A stretch of DNA of 64,000 nt from Williamsia soli (lineage in GTDB: Bacteria; Actinomycetota; Actinomycetes; Mycobacteriales; Mycobacteriaceae): positions 124,001-188,000 of the forward strand of contig NZ_JAFRDR010000007.1 of the NCBI RefSeq assembly GCF_017377795.1. The letters are read 5' to 3'. The position numbers were made by a program, and so were the translations under genes. This document shows positions 18,641 to 27,712 of the stretch, piece after piece. The notes beneath the pieces are model-generated. The model saw only the letters and a list, made by a program, of their open reading frames with translations, did no database searches and was not told the origin of the DNA. How positions within the stretch are numbered: position 1 is the stretch's first letter; each line of letters begins with the position of its first letter.

Positions 18641-19444
18641 TCATGACTTACTCGTCAGGGTCGGCATTCCCAGGTCGGCGGATTCGAGATCGCCGATACC
18701 ACTCCGGGTTCCGGGTGTGCTCTCATCGCCGTACCGGGTCTCCAGCAGGCCGCGGCAGAAGATGCCGTTGCCTTCGATGCTGACCCGGACGGACTTGGCG
18801 AACCGCAATCTCTTCGGGAGCCTGTCGGCGCTCATACGTTCGCCATCGTGTTCCACCATGACCAGGCTCATCTCGGTTACCGGCAGCCCGACGTCGCGCC
18901 GCCGCCGCATCAACGAGTCGGTTTCCAGCCCGGCGGGCAGGTCGCCGATCCGAAGTGACGTGTAGGCGTCGAACTCCACACCGTCGGTGGCCAGGCGCTT
19001 CGTCATCCGGTCCAGTGAGGCCAGATAGGCCTTGCGCTGGAACGTCTGTCGCAATTCCTCCAGTTCACCGATTGCTTCGATGGGGAACGAGCCGACAAAC
19101 CCGGCTCGCGCGGCGACACCGCTGTTGATCTCGTCGGAGGCGAAGTGATCGTCCAACCGCACCCAAGTTCGCGACACCTCGGGCAGCGCGGCCACCGCAT
19201 CGTAGGCGTCGGCAACCATCAGGTAAGCGAAGTTGGGAGCACAGAAGTACGTCGGCAATCGCAGTCTGATCGACACCTCCGCCCCCCGTTCACCGCGGTC
19301 GATCTCGACCGTGGTGACGAACTTCAGATCCGTGATCGGCTCATCGAGTTCGGGATCCTGGACGGTTCCGAGTGCTTCCCAGACTTTTTCTGCGACAACG
19401 TGATCCCGCGCGACCACCTCGCCGGGCCAGGTCACTGCAGTCAT
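18641..19444 (-). CDS. MIP18/DUF59-family protein, putative iron-centre assembly factor of the monooxygenase
   Basis: This 267-residue protein has a DUF59/MIP18-like N-terminal domain (residues about 15-100): VWEALGTVQDPELDEPITDL and LRLPTYFCAPNFAYLMVAD. The family motif normally carries a reactive cysteine in the TPxCP loop; here the cysteine sits in YFCAPNF. The C-terminal 150 residues are not recognised. Proteins of this type accompany propane/alkane diiron monooxygenases and are thought to help metal-centre maturation, but a specific role here is inferred. ATG overlaps the amidohydrolase stop by four bases. Confidence 0.75.
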   Translation of the reverse strand: MTAVTWPGEVVARDHVVAEKVWEALGTVQDPELDEPITDLKFVTTVEIDRGERGAEVSIRLRLPTYFCAPNFAYLMVADAYDAVAALPEVSRTWVRLDDHFASDEINSGVAARAGFVGSFPIEAIGELEELRQTFQRKAYLASLDRMTKRLATDGVEFDAYTSLRIGDLPAGLETDSLMRRRRDVGLPVTEMSLVMVEHDGERMSADRLPKRLRFAKSVRVSIEGNGIFCRGLLETRYGDESTPGTRSGIGDLESADLGMPTLTSKS

Positions 19445-20487
19445 ACCGTGACCGCCTCCGGGCTGCTGCCGACCGGCTTCTCCGCGGGGGCTTCTTCGTC
19501 GGACTGGATCTGCGCCTCGGCTGGGACGTCGAAGTCGTACAGCTTGGCGGCGTTCAGGCCCAGGATCTTCTTCTTGATCTGGGTGTTGAGGGTGCCGTAC
19601 TCGTCCTGCATGTCCGCGGGGATCTGGAAGTCGACGAACTTCTCGATGAGCCAGGCCGGCTTCCAGATGGCGTAGTCGCTGGCAAACGTCAGGCGATCCT
19701 CGCCGACCCAGTACAGCAGTTCGCCGATGATCTGGGCGAAATACTTCGGGCGGGTATGGATGAACGGCATCGCGACCGCCAAACCGCCGTACACGTTCGG
19801 CTCCTGGGTGGCGATCCAGCAGAAGTCCTCCAGGCGCGGCAGGCCGACGTGCTCGACGATGAAGTTGAGGTCCGGGAACGCCGTGGCGACATCATCGACA
19901 TCGGCGACGTCGAATGCGTCCCGGTTGAGCGGGTAGATGGTCGGACCCTTATGGATGTGGATGTTCTTGATACCGAGTTCCTGGGTTTTCTCCAGGTAGC
20001 GGTACGACCAGTCGTCGGTGAGCTTGTACCCCTTCGAATCGCCCTTCCACTCCGCGGTATAGAGCTTGACGCCCTTCAAATTCCACCGTGACGCCAGCTT
20101 CTCGAGATCCTCGAGACCGGCCTCGCCGTTCCGCGGGTCCCACGCGCCGTTGGTGATCAGCTTGTCGGGGTGCTTCTCGGCGAGGGCGCCGTTGCGCTCC
20201 GTGGTGTTGAAGCCCTCGATGTAGAAGTCGTTCAGGTAGGTGGGCTGAAAGATGCCCTTGTCGACATAGCCGACCTCGAACAGGTCGTGCATCAGGTCTT
20301 CTTCGGTGTAGCTACCGAACTTCTCGAGTGTCCACTTCTCCGACTCGGGGGAGAGGTTGGCGTGGTAGTCGTAGAAACACCCCGTGAACCCCTTGCCGTA
20401 GCGGTTCTTCTGATTGCGCGAACCGCCGTTCCAGAAGTGGATATGGCTGTCGACGATGTAGTAGCTTTCGCCGTCCTTGTTGTACAT
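19441..20487 (-). CDS. Amidohydrolase-2-family protein of the propane monooxygenase operon
   Basis: This 348-residue protein has the amidohydrolase TIM-barrel metal motif at the start (IVDSHIHFWNGG), IHIHKGP in the middle, IVEHVGLPRLEDF and the late aspartate FASDYAIWKP. Homologous genes are a regular part of mim/prm clusters, where their role has not been settled. In some strains related proteins are needed for activity towards ketones. The C-terminal 30 residues are acidic and proline-rich and probably disordered. It begins 121 bp after the coupling-protein gene, separated by a strong hairpin, and is translationally coupled to the MIP18-like gene. Confidence 0.85.
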   Translation of the reverse strand: MYNKDGESYYIVDSHIHFWNGGSRNQKNRYGKGFTGCFYDYHANLSPESEKWTLEKFGSYTEEDLMHDLFEVGYVDKGIFQPTYLNDFYIEGFNTTERNGALAEKHPDKLITNGAWDPRNGEAGLEDLEKLASRWNLKGVKLYTAEWKGDSKGYKLTDDWSYRYLEKTQELGIKNIHIHKGPTIYPLNRDAFDVADVDDVATAFPDLNFIVEHVGLPRLEDFCWIATQEPNVYGGLAVAMPFIHTRPKYFAQIIGELLYWVGEDRLTFASDYAIWKPAWLIEKFVDFQIPADMQDEYGTLNTQIKKKILGLNAAKLYDFDVPAEAQIQSDEEAPAEKPVGSSPEAVTV

Positions 20488-20568
20488 CGATTACTCCAAT
20501 ACTGGTGGGGTGCCGGAACGAAGAATGGGTGCCGGCGAGGGGTTGAGGGGGAGGGGTGCACGCGAGCA

Positions 20569-20599
20569 GGCATGGGTTCTGGTGACCAGAACCCATGCC
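20569..20599 (-). terminator. Hairpin between prmD and the amidohydrolase gene
   Basis: A perfect inverted repeat, GGCATGGGTTCTGGT paired with ACCAGAACCCATGCC around a single base (effectively a 13-bp stem and five-base loop), starts 9 bp after the prmD stop. It may partly terminate transcription or protect the prmABCD mRNA, lowering expression of the accessory genes relative to the structural ones. Confidence 0.75.
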
Positions 20600-20607
20600 C
20601 GCTCGGA

Positions 20608-20958
20608 TCATTCGACGACTTTGAGATCGAAATCGATGAATTCGGCCGCGTCTTCCGGATTGGCGAACAGCATGGTCCGGTCATCGAAGTGGACCATCCG
20701 CCCGTAATGGGTGGACATGATCTCTTCGAAGTCGGACTGGTCGAAGTCGGCGCCGAGGGCGTCGGTGATCTCGTCGAAGTCGAAGGTGAGGACGTTCTTT
20801 CCGTCCACCCGGATCATCGACGGGAACTCGGCGATCTCGACGCCTTCCTTCTTGCTCATGATCTCGGCGACCACGTAGCCGTTCTGGTTGTTCATCAGGG
20901 TGACACCGCACATGTTGGACGATCCGATGTCGGCGCCAAATGTCATCTCGCTGCTCAT
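20608..20958 (-). CDS. prmD: Propane/alkane monooxygenase coupling (regulatory) protein
   Basis: This 116-residue effector protein has the MmoB/DmpM fold expected for soluble diiron monooxygenases; it binds the hydroxylase and couples electron transfer to oxygen activation. Sequence features are [20 protein letters not shown] and the acidic [13 protein letters not shown] segment. ATG at 20958 overlaps the stop of prmC by four bases; the frame extends further upstream inside prmC and that part is rejected. The size fits the family (about 100-140 residues). It is the fourth gene of the canonical prmABCD order. Confidence 0.9.
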   Translation of the reverse strand: MSSEMTFGADIGSSNMCGVTLMNNQNGYVVAEIMSKKEGVEIAEFPSMIRVDGKNVLTFDFDEITDALGADFDQSDFEEIMSTHYGRMVHFDDRTMLFANPEDAAEFIDFDLKVVE

Positions 20959-22091
20959 GCGTCCAGCTCCTTCGATACGGGGATTTTGAGATCTTCGAGG
21001 ACGGTCCGAAGGCCGGCCTTGGCGGTGTTGAACGAATCCTGGAACGGCACATGTCGCTCCTGCGGCTGCGACCAGATCGGCTGCAGATCCCGGGCTGCGG
21101 CCAGGCTCAGTGGAATCCATTTGTCCGACCACTGGCCCAGCAGCTCGCGGTTGGCCTCGCCGTGCTCTTCATCGCTGACGAGTAGACGCAGCAGGGTCCG
21201 GGTGTAGCCGAGATCGCGGTTGTAGTCGTGCTCACCGGATCCGACCAGCGACGGGGTGACGTAGTCGCCGTTGCGAGCCGCGATCTGCATCACCAGCAGC
21301 GACCGGAAGAGCACACCGACGAGTTGCTCGAAGATGATGTTGGTGGCGAACACCGCCTCGGCCCAATCGCCCTCGGCGGTCAGCAGTTCGACGTTCTCGC
21401 GCACGCCCTGCCAGACCGGGTCGCTGTGCCAGACCTCGCGGTGCACGGCACCGTCGAACCCCTCGATTGTGTCGGTCAGGTCCAGGTTGTAGAGCGCGAG
21501 GTCCTGGGCGAACCGCATCTTGTGGGCGCTGTTGACACAGATCGCGTTGTTGAGCATGTTCGTCGGTGCTGACCGTTGTGCGGCGGTGAAGACGTGCAGG
21601 CCTAGACCGTTCTCGGCGTGCATCCAGGCACCGAGGTTGCGCTGGATGAACGTCGCCCAGCTCGGAGTCCAGGACGCGTAGGCGTCGGAGAGCTTGGCGT
21701 TGGCCAGGTTCTGCTGTACCTGCCGAACAACGTTGGCGTTGTTGCGATAGATTGTCTGTTCCCACTCCTCATTGGGATCGCGGAACTGGTGCCAGTCAGA
21801 CGATTTGAGCGCTGTCCAGTCCTTGGGGTAGCCGCCCGGACCGTCGGCGAAGCCGTAGATCCAGCCCTGCGAGAGGTGGCGCTCCGGGTCCGGTTGGACG
21901 TCGAAGGTCACGTCTTCGTAAGTGGTCGCCCGCATCTTGGCCGGCTTGAAGTAGTTGTAACTCCGGCTCTTCGAGCTGGGGAAGTCGAGAGCTCCCGCCT
22001 CGGCGTCGGTGAATTTGGGCTTGGGAAAACTGCGTACCGGTTGCCCGGTCGATTCTCCGGTATCGGGCTTGGGGGCTGCTGGGGCGCTCAT
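20955..22091 (-). CDS. prmC: Propane/alkane monooxygenase hydroxylase small (beta) subunit
   Basis: This 378-residue subunit pairs with PrmA in the hydroxylase. It shares the ferritin-like helical fold of the large subunit but lacks the metal ligands. Diagnostic stretches are [34 protein letters not shown] and [21 protein letters not shown] chose ATG at 22091 ([10 protein letters not shown]) because AAAGTGAG lies about 8 bases upstream; an in-frame GTG at 22103 would overlap that ribosome site. The first 30 residues are proline-rich and likely flexible. It lies 42 bp after prmB. Confidence 0.9.
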   Translation of the reverse strand: MSAPAAPKPDTGESTGQPVRSFPKPKFTDAEAGALDFPSSKSRSYNYFKPAKMRATTYEDVTFDVQPDPERHLSQGWIYGFADGPGGYPKDWTALKSSDWHQFRDPNEEWEQTIYRNNANVVRQVQQNLANAKLSDAYASWTPSWATFIQRNLGAWMHAENGLGLHVFTAAQRSAPTNMLNNAICVNSAHKMRFAQDLALYNLDLTDTIEGFDGAVHREVWHSDPVWQGVRENVELLTAEGDWAEAVFATNIIFEQLVGVLFRSLLVMQIAARNGDYVTPSLVGSGEHDYNRDLGYTRTLLRLLVSDEEHGEANRELLGQWSDKWIPLSLAAARDLQPIWSQPQERHVPFQDSFNTAKAGLRTVLEDLKIPVSKELDA

Positions 22092-22133
22092 CGGTGAACT
22101 CACTTTCGGTAGCTGACGGTCGGCTCAAGGGTT

Positions 22134-23201
22134 CTAACTGTCTTGCGGAACTGTGGTGGTGAACTTGTCGAAGTGGACCTGGTCGATCGGGACGCCGGCG
22201 CCGTCGAGCAATGCCATGGCGGCATCGACCATCGGGGGAGGGCCGCACAGATAGAACTCGGCTGCCTCCATGTCGGCTTCCCGGCGTTCGACGACCTCGG
22301 TGACGAAGCCGAAATCCCCTGCCACGCCCATGCTCTCCCAGTCCGCCGAGGTCTCTTCCGACAGGCACGGGACGAAACTGAAGTCGGGCAGCTGATTGCC
22401 GATCTCCTTGATCTCGTGGAGGTAGAAGAGGTCCTTGGCGGTTCGCGCACCGTAGTAGAAGTGCACCGGCCTGACCTTGGCGTTGCCCCCTGCCTCGAGT
22501 TCGGACAGATGGCGCAGCAGCGACAGGATCGGGGACATCCCGGCGCCACCGCCGATGCAGATGATGGGTCGTTCTGACGACTCTTTGATCGTGAAAGAGC
22601 CGTAGGGGCCGTTGAGTTCGAGTTCATGCCCGACCTCAATGCTCGTCTCCAGCAGACCGGAGAAGTGCCCGCCCGGATACTTCTTGATGATGAACTCGAG
22701 CCGCCCGGCCATCGTCGGGGTGGTGGCCATGGAGAATGATCGGTGATCTTCGGTGCCCGGGATCATCAGGTCCGCGTACTGACCGGGCTTGAACATGAAC
22801 GTCGCCGGCTCGAGCAACTCGAGTTTGACCGAGACGATGTCATGGGTCAGGTCGTCCATCGCCACGATCATGGCCCGAAGATGCTGAAGGGGAACAGCAT
22901 TGCGGAGCTCGTCCTCGTCGAAGTTGATGAGTTCGATCTCGCAGTCGGAGTACGCGTGCGTCTTACAGAGCAGGACGTATCCCTCTTCGCTCTCGTAGTC
23001 GGCGAGCGCGAAGGTGGAGTACCGGTCCATCTGGACGTCGCCGTCGAGCAGGAACGACTTGCACGCCGAACACTGGCCTTCGCGACAGCCGTGCATCAGT
23101 GAGACACCCTGGCGGAATGCGGCATCGAGGATCGTTTCGTCCTCATCGACTTCGATCTCGAGATCGACGGGTTCGAACCGAACGTTGTGGGTATCACCCA
23201 T
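22134..23201 (-). CDS. prmB: Propane/alkane monooxygenase NADH reductase
   Basis: This 355-residue reductase transfers electrons from NADH to the diiron hydroxylase. The N-terminal [2Fe-2S] ferredoxin domain has HGCREGQCSACKSF and LLCKTHA cysteines; the FAD-binding domain has RSFSMAT; the NAD domain has ICIGGGAGMSPILSLLRHL and ends with YLCGPPPMVDAA. ATG at 23201 (MGDTHNVRF) is preceded by AAGGAA eight bases upstream; the longer frame to 23279 is rejected because it enters the structured intergenic region. The gene order A-B-C-D matches Gordonia and mycobacterial clusters. Confidence 0.93.
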   Translation of the reverse strand: MGDTHNVRFEPVDLEIEVDEDETILDAAFRQGVSLMHGCREGQCSACKSFLLDGDVQMDRYSTFALADYESEEGYVLLCKTHAYSDCEIELINFDEDELRNAVPLQHLRAMIVAMDDLTHDIVSVKLELLEPATFMFKPGQYADLMIPGTEDHRSFSMATTPTMAGRLEFIIKKYPGGHFSGLLETSIEVGHELELNGPYGSFTIKESSERPIICIGGGAGMSPILSLLRHLSELEAGGNAKVRPVHFYYGARTAKDLFYLHEIKEIGNQLPDFSFVPCLSEETSADWESMGVAGDFGFVTEVVERREADMEAAEFYLCGPPPMVDAAMALLDGAGVPIDQVHFDKFTTTVPQDS

Positions 23202-23251
23202 GGGTGGGGTTCCTTGCGCTGGGATGGGTTGACATGCAGGGGTGGAGCCCC

Positions 23252-23286
23252 GGGGGCAGCGTGGCGCGTGCGACCACACTGCCCCC
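23252..23286 (-). terminator. Hairpin in the prmA-prmB intergenic region
   Basis: GGGGGCAG (23252-23259) pairs with CTGCCCCC (23279-23286), and GTG/CAC inside extends the stem after a mismatch. The 138-bp gap between prmA and prmB is unusually long for this operon. The hairpin may attenuate read-through or stabilise the 3' end of a prmA message, giving more large subunit than reductase. Confidence 0.6.
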
Positions 23287-23339
23287 GAGTCCTGGGTAGG
23301 CGCCCGGCACCGGCAGGGGCAGACCCGCCGGCGAGGGGA

Positions 23340-25001
23340 TCAGACGCCTACGGTCTGTTTCGCCGGACGGCCGCCGGGGCCACCCGCCTTGTACTCGGCG
23401 ATGTGGGCTTCGCGCTCGGCGTCGGACATCTCGTTCAGCGCCACATTGGGGCTGCCGAACTGGATGCCGCGTACGTCGTCGAGGGTCCACAACTTCTTGG
23501 GATCGTCGAGGTGCAGATGCGGCTGCGGGATGAGGGTCTTCCCGTCGTCGCGGACGTAGCCGAGATCCTTGATGATGTCGGCGAGGTCGCGGCCGTGGTG
23601 GAGGGTTTCCCACTCGCGGTCACCGGTGAGCCGGCCCATGTTCGGGGTCGGACGACCCTCGTACTCGGGACGGAACGCCTTGATGTCGGTCCAGGCGCAG
23701 GTCTCCGAGCAGTAGGTCCGCCACTGTCCGTCGACCTTCTCGGTGACCATGTCCTCACGGATGAGGGCAGGCACCATGCAGGTCCAGCAACGATGCGGGT
23801 ACTGGTAGTTGGCCTCGGACTCGAAGGCGATGGGCTTGTTCTTGCCCGGGTACGCCATCCGGTTGTAGTTCTCCCACCACTTGCCGTACTTGTCGTACCA
23901 GCCCGGGTACTTGTACTCGAACCATTCGAAGTCCTCGTCGGTCATGGCGTCGATGCGCCAGTAGTTGACCGGCCAGCCGGTGGCGAAGAACTGGGCGACC
24001 TCGTGCACGTAGCCCTTGTTGACGATCCGGTTCCAGGACTCCTCGACCAGATCGTGCGGGATCTTCAGGCCGTACTTCTCGAGGGGGATGAGGTAGGAGC
24101 GGTAGTAGTCGTCGTAGATCCACCGGCGCCACATCTCGGCGTAGGAGTCGCGGTCCTTGCGACGGTCCTTGGTGCCGTACTCGATGAAGGTGCCGATCGC
24201 GGCGTCGACCACACAGTGGTTGTTCCACCATGCGTACCGCAGGTCGCGCTCGAGCAGCACCCGGTTGTCCTCGTCGGCCAGGGCCATCAGCAGGATCGAG
24301 TAGCCGTTCGAGATGTGCCGCGACTCGTCGGACTGGACCGAGTGGAACACCGTCGGCAGCAGGTAGTCGCCGTTGGCGGCCGCCTCCGAGGGCATCGCGA
24401 CGAACAGGGTGTTGGTGAATGCGGTCTCGGCGACCACGGTCAGGTAGATGTTGGCCGCGGTGATCGCGTCACCGGTGATGAAACCCTCGCCGAATTGGCG
24501 ACCGATGGTGCCGGCGTAGTTGTTGGCGAAAGCCTTCTCACTCATGTCGAACCCGGCGGGGTCGATGTAGTGATTCATGTAGAGGCGCTTGAGGTTCATC
24601 TGGATCGTCGAGTGGCGGACCTCGTCGATCATCTGCACGGCCAGCCCGTTGTGGATCTCGGGGTTGGGCACTGCGTCGATGGCCATCGGCATCGCCCGCG
24701 CCGCGGAAATCTCCGGGAAGGGGATGATCGAGAGGAACAGCTTCTGCCATTCCATCCAGCGCTGCTCCACCTGGCGGAACATGTTGCCTCGAATGGCACC
24801 GTCCATCGCTCCGAAGACGCGGTTGTCCTTCTCCTCCTCCATCGGGAAGTAGGACCGCAGGATCTGCTTGAGCGGATCCTTCTTGGGGGCCTTGTCGAAG
24901 GTGTAGTCGGTGCCGAACCTGGTGGCCGGCGTCGCAAAAGTCGGCTCCCAGGACAGTTCAGTGATCTTCTTGTGTGCCTTGCTCAGACTCTGTCTGCTCA
25001 A
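23340..25001 (-). CDS. prmA: Propane/alkane monooxygenase hydroxylase large (alpha) subunit
   Basis: This 553-residue catalytic subunit of a soluble diiron monooxygenase shows all expected iron ligands: E97 (FPEIS), E127 and H130 (DEVRH), E192 (AETAF), E226 and H229 (DESRH). It belongs to the group-5 propane-type/MimA enzymes that hydroxylate propane subterminally and can also oxidise acetone or phenol in some strains. The start is TTG at 25001, supported by a strong GAGGAGGA ribosome site five bases upstream. The C-terminal part has a CWTC...CSETC cysteine set that could bind a metal. First gene of the operon, divergent from the regulator and preceded by two operator palindromes. Confidence 0.95.
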   Translation of the reverse strand: MSRQSLSKAHKKITELSWEPTFATPATRFGTDYTFDKAPKKDPLKQILRSYFPMEEEKDNRVFGAMDGAIRGNMFRQVEQRWMEWQKLFLSIIPFPEISAARAMPMAIDAVPNPEIHNGLAVQMIDEVRHSTIQMNLKRLYMNHYIDPAGFDMSEKAFANNYAGTIGRQFGEGFITGDAITAANIYLTVVAETAFTNTLFVAMPSEAAANGDYLLPTVFHSVQSDESRHISNGYSILLMALADEDNRVLLERDLRYAWWNNHCVVDAAIGTFIEYGTKDRRKDRDSYAEMWRRWIYDDYYRSYLIPLEKYGLKIPHDLVEESWNRIVNKGYVHEVAQFFATGWPVNYWRIDAMTDEDFEWFEYKYPGWYDKYGKWWENYNRMAYPGKNKPIAFESEANYQYPHRCWTCMVPALIREDMVTEKVDGQWRTYCSETCAWTDIKAFRPEYEGRPTPNMGRLTGDREWETLHHGRDLADIIKDLGYVRDDGKTLIPQPHLHLDDPKKLWTLDDVRGIQFGSPNVALNEMSDAEREAHIAEYKAGGPGGRPAKQTVGV

Positions 25002-25093
25002 CGCGATCCTCCTCGTTCAAGCACGCGGGCTGTCGGTGGAGGGAGTTGTCAGCTCCCTGTGATCGATGACACACCGGCTAGGATGGCAAGGCC

Positions 25094-25125
25094 GTCTCAT
25101 TGTGAGACTCGTCTCATTTAGAGAC
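25094..25125. promoter_or_regulatory. Two operator palindromes between prmA and its regulator gene
   Basis: GTCTCATTGTGAGAC (25094-25108, perfect 6-bp arms) and GTCTCATTTAGAGAC (25111-25125) lie 17 bp apart centre to centre in the 186-bp gap. On the minus strand TTGCCA (25089-25084) follows as a possible -35 for prmA. On the plus strand TACTAT (25131-25136) is a possible -10 for the regulator gene, so the operators would cover its -35 region and could mediate autoregulation. They are probable MimR-type binding sites. Confidence 0.7.
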
Positions 25126-25187
25126 GCTTCTACTATCGGCAGTAGGCCGAATGGCGTGGTTCGGTCCCGGAGGTGAGCGTCGGAAAC

Positions 25188-26954
25188 ATGACTGATTTCT
25201 CGAAACGGCAACAGGCCCGTGAGAAGTTCCTGGCTGCGCCGGGAGCAGGCGAACTACCGGTACGGGCCGCGGTACTCGATTCGTGGCGTCGCTCGGAGGC
25301 CCTCCACATCCACGTAGACCGCGTGGAGTTGCCATTTGTCCGGGAACCGGACCTCGACACCCCGCTCATGAACGCCGCGCAACCCGTTCTGCGCTCCATC
25401 GCCGAAGACATGTCCACGCAACCGGTGAGCGTCATCCTCACCTCCGCGGAGGGCCTAATCCTCGACCGATTCTCCTCGGACGCCGGTATCAACCGCACCC
25501 TCGACGACGTCAAACTCGCCCGCGGCTACAGCTACGCCGAACAGTTCGTCGGGACCAACGGCATCGGAACCGCCATCGAGACGCGGCAGCCGACCTACAT
25601 ACTCGGCAGCGAGCACTATGTCGGCGAGTTGGGGACGCTCGCCTGCGCAGGTGTGCCCATCCGGCATCCCGGATCCGGCACGCTGCTCGGGGTCCTGGAC
25701 ATGACCTGTCGCGCCGAACACGCAAATCCGCTCCTGCTGTCGCTGGCGAAGTCGGCGAGCAGGCAGATCGAGAGCCAACTTCTCAGCCAGGCCAACGAGC
25801 GGGAGACCGCGCTGCTGACGACGTACCTCGCGACCGCGCGTCGTTACAGTCGCGGTGTGCTCGCCGTTGCCGGGGAGATGGTGTTGATGAACGCACACCT
25901 TCGGCGCAATCTCGATGCCCGCGATCAGACCGCGTTGCTCGAACACGCCCTGGACATGCAGTCGGTGTCGCACACGCGAACGCTGGTCGTGCAACTGCCG
26001 AGCGGCCGCAGTGCGCGGGTGAGTGTGGCCGATCGAAATGAAATCCGCTCGGGTGCAATCAATATCGTCTTTCACGTGTCCGTCGAAGATTTCCCGGATG
26101 CCGCCACGCTGCCGGCACCGGCGCGGGTCGAGAGTGAGGCCCTTCCTGTCGGGCTCGTAGGTAACAGCGCATCCTTGCGTCGCAGCTACAGTCAGGTCCG
26201 ACGCTGTTATGCCGATCGGCACTGGGTGCTGGTGGAAGGCGAGTCGGGGACCGGTCGTGGTGCGCTCATCACGGCCGCCGCCCACAAGGCCGCTCCTGCA
26301 AACCATCTGCTCACACTCGGCATCCGTGATTTCGGCGACCACGAACGGTTTCTCGACCTCCTGTCACAGGAGTTGGAGTCGAGCGACGCGTTCAATGTAC
26401 TGCTGACCGACATCGACAGGCTGCCGGCGCAACTGGTCGATCCGGTGGCATTGCTGCTGCAGTCGGTGGAAGGTACCGGCTGGGTCGCGGCCACCATGAA
26501 CGGGAACACCGAGCGGCCCGAGATCGACGCGACCCTGCTGCCGTTCTTCTCGCACACGGTGACATTGCAGGCCCTGCGGCATCGCAGCGAGGACATCGGC
26601 GAATTGATCCCGTATCTGATCGACCAGATACATCCCGGGTCGACGGCGCGGCTGACCCCCGCGGCGGTTCGGGCTCTGAGCAAACACCCGTGGCCCGGCA
26701 ATGTCGCTCAGTTGCGTCGAATCCTGACCGAGACGTTGACGCTCCGTCGCGGCGGTGTGATCGACGTCGACCACCTACCGGCGGAGTGCCGGACGACGAT
26801 CCGCCGTACGTTGTCGCAGATCGAATCGCTCGAACGCGACGCGATCGTGCGCAGTCTCATCGACAACAATGGCAATAAAGCCGATGCCGCTGCGGCGCTG
26901 GGTTTGTCGCGTGCGACGATCTATCGCAAGATCAAGGAATTCGGGATCCACTGA
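25188..26954 (+). CDS. mimR: AcoR/MimR-type regulator of the propane monooxygenase operon
   Basis: This 588-residue protein has the layout of an enhancer-binding protein: an N-terminal GAF-like sensor (residues about 60-230, including GYSYAEQFVGTNGIGTAIE, typical of acetoin/AcoR-like activators), a central AAA+-like region, and a C-terminal Fis-type helix-turn-helix (KADAAAALGLSRATIYRKIK). The ATPase core is degenerate: the P-loop reads GESGTGRG instead of GESGTGKE, the Walker B region is VLLTDIDRL, and the sigma54-contact GAFTGA loop is missing. Divergent position and two palindromes make it the likely activator of prmA, as MimR is for mimABCD. ATG at 25188 was preferred; GTG at 25173 overlaps the GGAGG ribosome site. 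The symbol is by synteny. Confidence 0.85.
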   Translation: MTDFSKRQQAREKFLAAPGAGELPVRAAVLDSWRRSEALHIHVDRVELPFVREPDLDTPLMNAAQPVLRSIAEDMSTQPVSVILTSAEGLILDRFSSDAGINRTLDDVKLARGYSYAEQFVGTNGIGTAIETRQPTYILGSEHYVGELGTLACAGVPIRHPGSGTLLGVLDMTCRAEHANPLLLSLAKSASRQIESQLLSQANERETALLTTYLATARRYSRGVLAVAGEMVLMNAHLRRNLDARDQTALLEHALDMQSVSHTRTLVVQLPSGRSARVSVADRNEIRSGAINIVFHVSVEDFPDAATLPAPARVESEALPVGLVGNSASLRRSYSQVRRCYADRHWVLVEGESGTGRGALITAAAHKAAPANHLLTLGIRDFGDHERFLDLLSQELESSDAFNVLLTDIDRLPAQLVDPVALLLQSVEGTGWVAATMNGNTERPEIDATLLPFFSHTVTLQALRHRSEDIGELIPYLIDQIHPGSTARLTPAAVRALSKHPWPGNVAQLRRILTETLTLRRGGVIDVDHLPAECRTTIRRTLSQIESLERDAIVRSLIDNNGNKADAAAALGLSRATIYRKIKEFGIH

Positions 26955-26998
26955 CCCGCGCCGCCGCCGGGCGTGTCAAAGCAACCACCGGTGGACGG

Positions 26999-27712
26999 TC
27001 AGTTCGGAACGGTCGACGGGGTCCGGACGACGGTGAACGTGATGCTGGACCGTAAGACGAAGCCGAGGTGTTTGTAGAGCTCGATGGCATTGGTGTTGGT
27101 CGCGGCGGCGTGGAGGAAGGGGGTCTCGCCGCGGGCGTAGATGCCATCGGCAACCGCGAGCACCAACCGTGTGGCAAGCCCTTGCCCGCGGAACTCGGCA
27201 TCGGTGCACACCGCGCTGATCTCGGTCCAGCCGGGCGGGTGCAGCCGCTCGCCTGCCATCGCGATCAGCTTTCCCTCCCGTCGAACGCCGAGATAGGTTC
27301 CCAGTCGGTAGGTTTCGGGAAGAAAAGGACCGGGCTCGGTGCGGGCGATGAGGGCGAGCATGTCCTCTACGTCGTCGGCGCCGAGTCGGATCGCCTCATC
27401 GAAGGGCCTGGGCTTCACGGCGTCGGTGGCGATCATCTGCACACCGGGACCACTGACGACCACCAGCCATCCTTCGGGGAGGCTCGCGACGTCACGGGGG
27501 ACTGCGACTTCCTGGCTCGGCCCTACGAGCTGGGCGAGTTCGGTCCAGGTGCGCGGATCGTCGATGTCGTTGATGCCGACGAACGGTGCGATCGTGGGGA
27601 GGTAGCGGCGTGCACGGTCGGTACCTTCGGTCAGGTGGGCGTGCGCCCCGGTCATGCTCGCCCAGATGGCGTTCTCGAGTACTGCGTTGTCGGGCAGTGC
27701 TTGTGCGGTCAT
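26999..27712 (-). CDS. GNAT-family N-acetyltransferase, last gene of the SAM-IV-controlled operon
   Basis: This 237-residue protein has a C-terminal GNAT (FR47-like) domain with the acetyl-CoA loop RGQGLATRLVLAVADG and the AATNTNAIELYKHLGF helix; the first 110 residues are a variable substrate-side domain. ATG at 27712 overlaps the stop of the upstream monooxygenase gene by four bases, so it belongs to the operon. In Bacillus subtilis sulfur-salvage operons (ytm, yxe) a GNAT enzyme N-acetylates S-substituted cysteines before a flavin monooxygenase attacks them; an equivalent role here is inferred, not shown. It is convergent with the monooxygenase regulator, 44 bp apart. Confidence 0.82.
   Translation of the reverse strand: MTAQALPDNAVLENAIWASMTGAHAHLTEGTDRARRYLPTIAPFVGINDIDDPRTWTELAQLVGPSQEVAVPRDVASLPEGWLVVVSGPGVQMIATDAVKPRPFDEAIRLGADDVEDMLALIARTEPGPFLPETYRLGTYLGVRREGKLIAMAGERLHPPGWTEISAVCTDAEFRGQGLATRLVLAVADGIYARGETPFLHAAATNTNAIELYKHLGFVLRSSITFTVVRTPSTVPN

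Noticed and set aside
25002-25093. Sigma54 (-24/-12) promoter for prmA
   Set aside because: No GG-N10-GC element is seen in this segment, the regulator lacks the GAFTGA loop, and most actinobacteria lack sigma54.
26985-26994. Terminator between the GNAT gene and the regulator gene
   Set aside because: Only a 10-bp CCACCGGTGG palindrome without loop; too weak to call.
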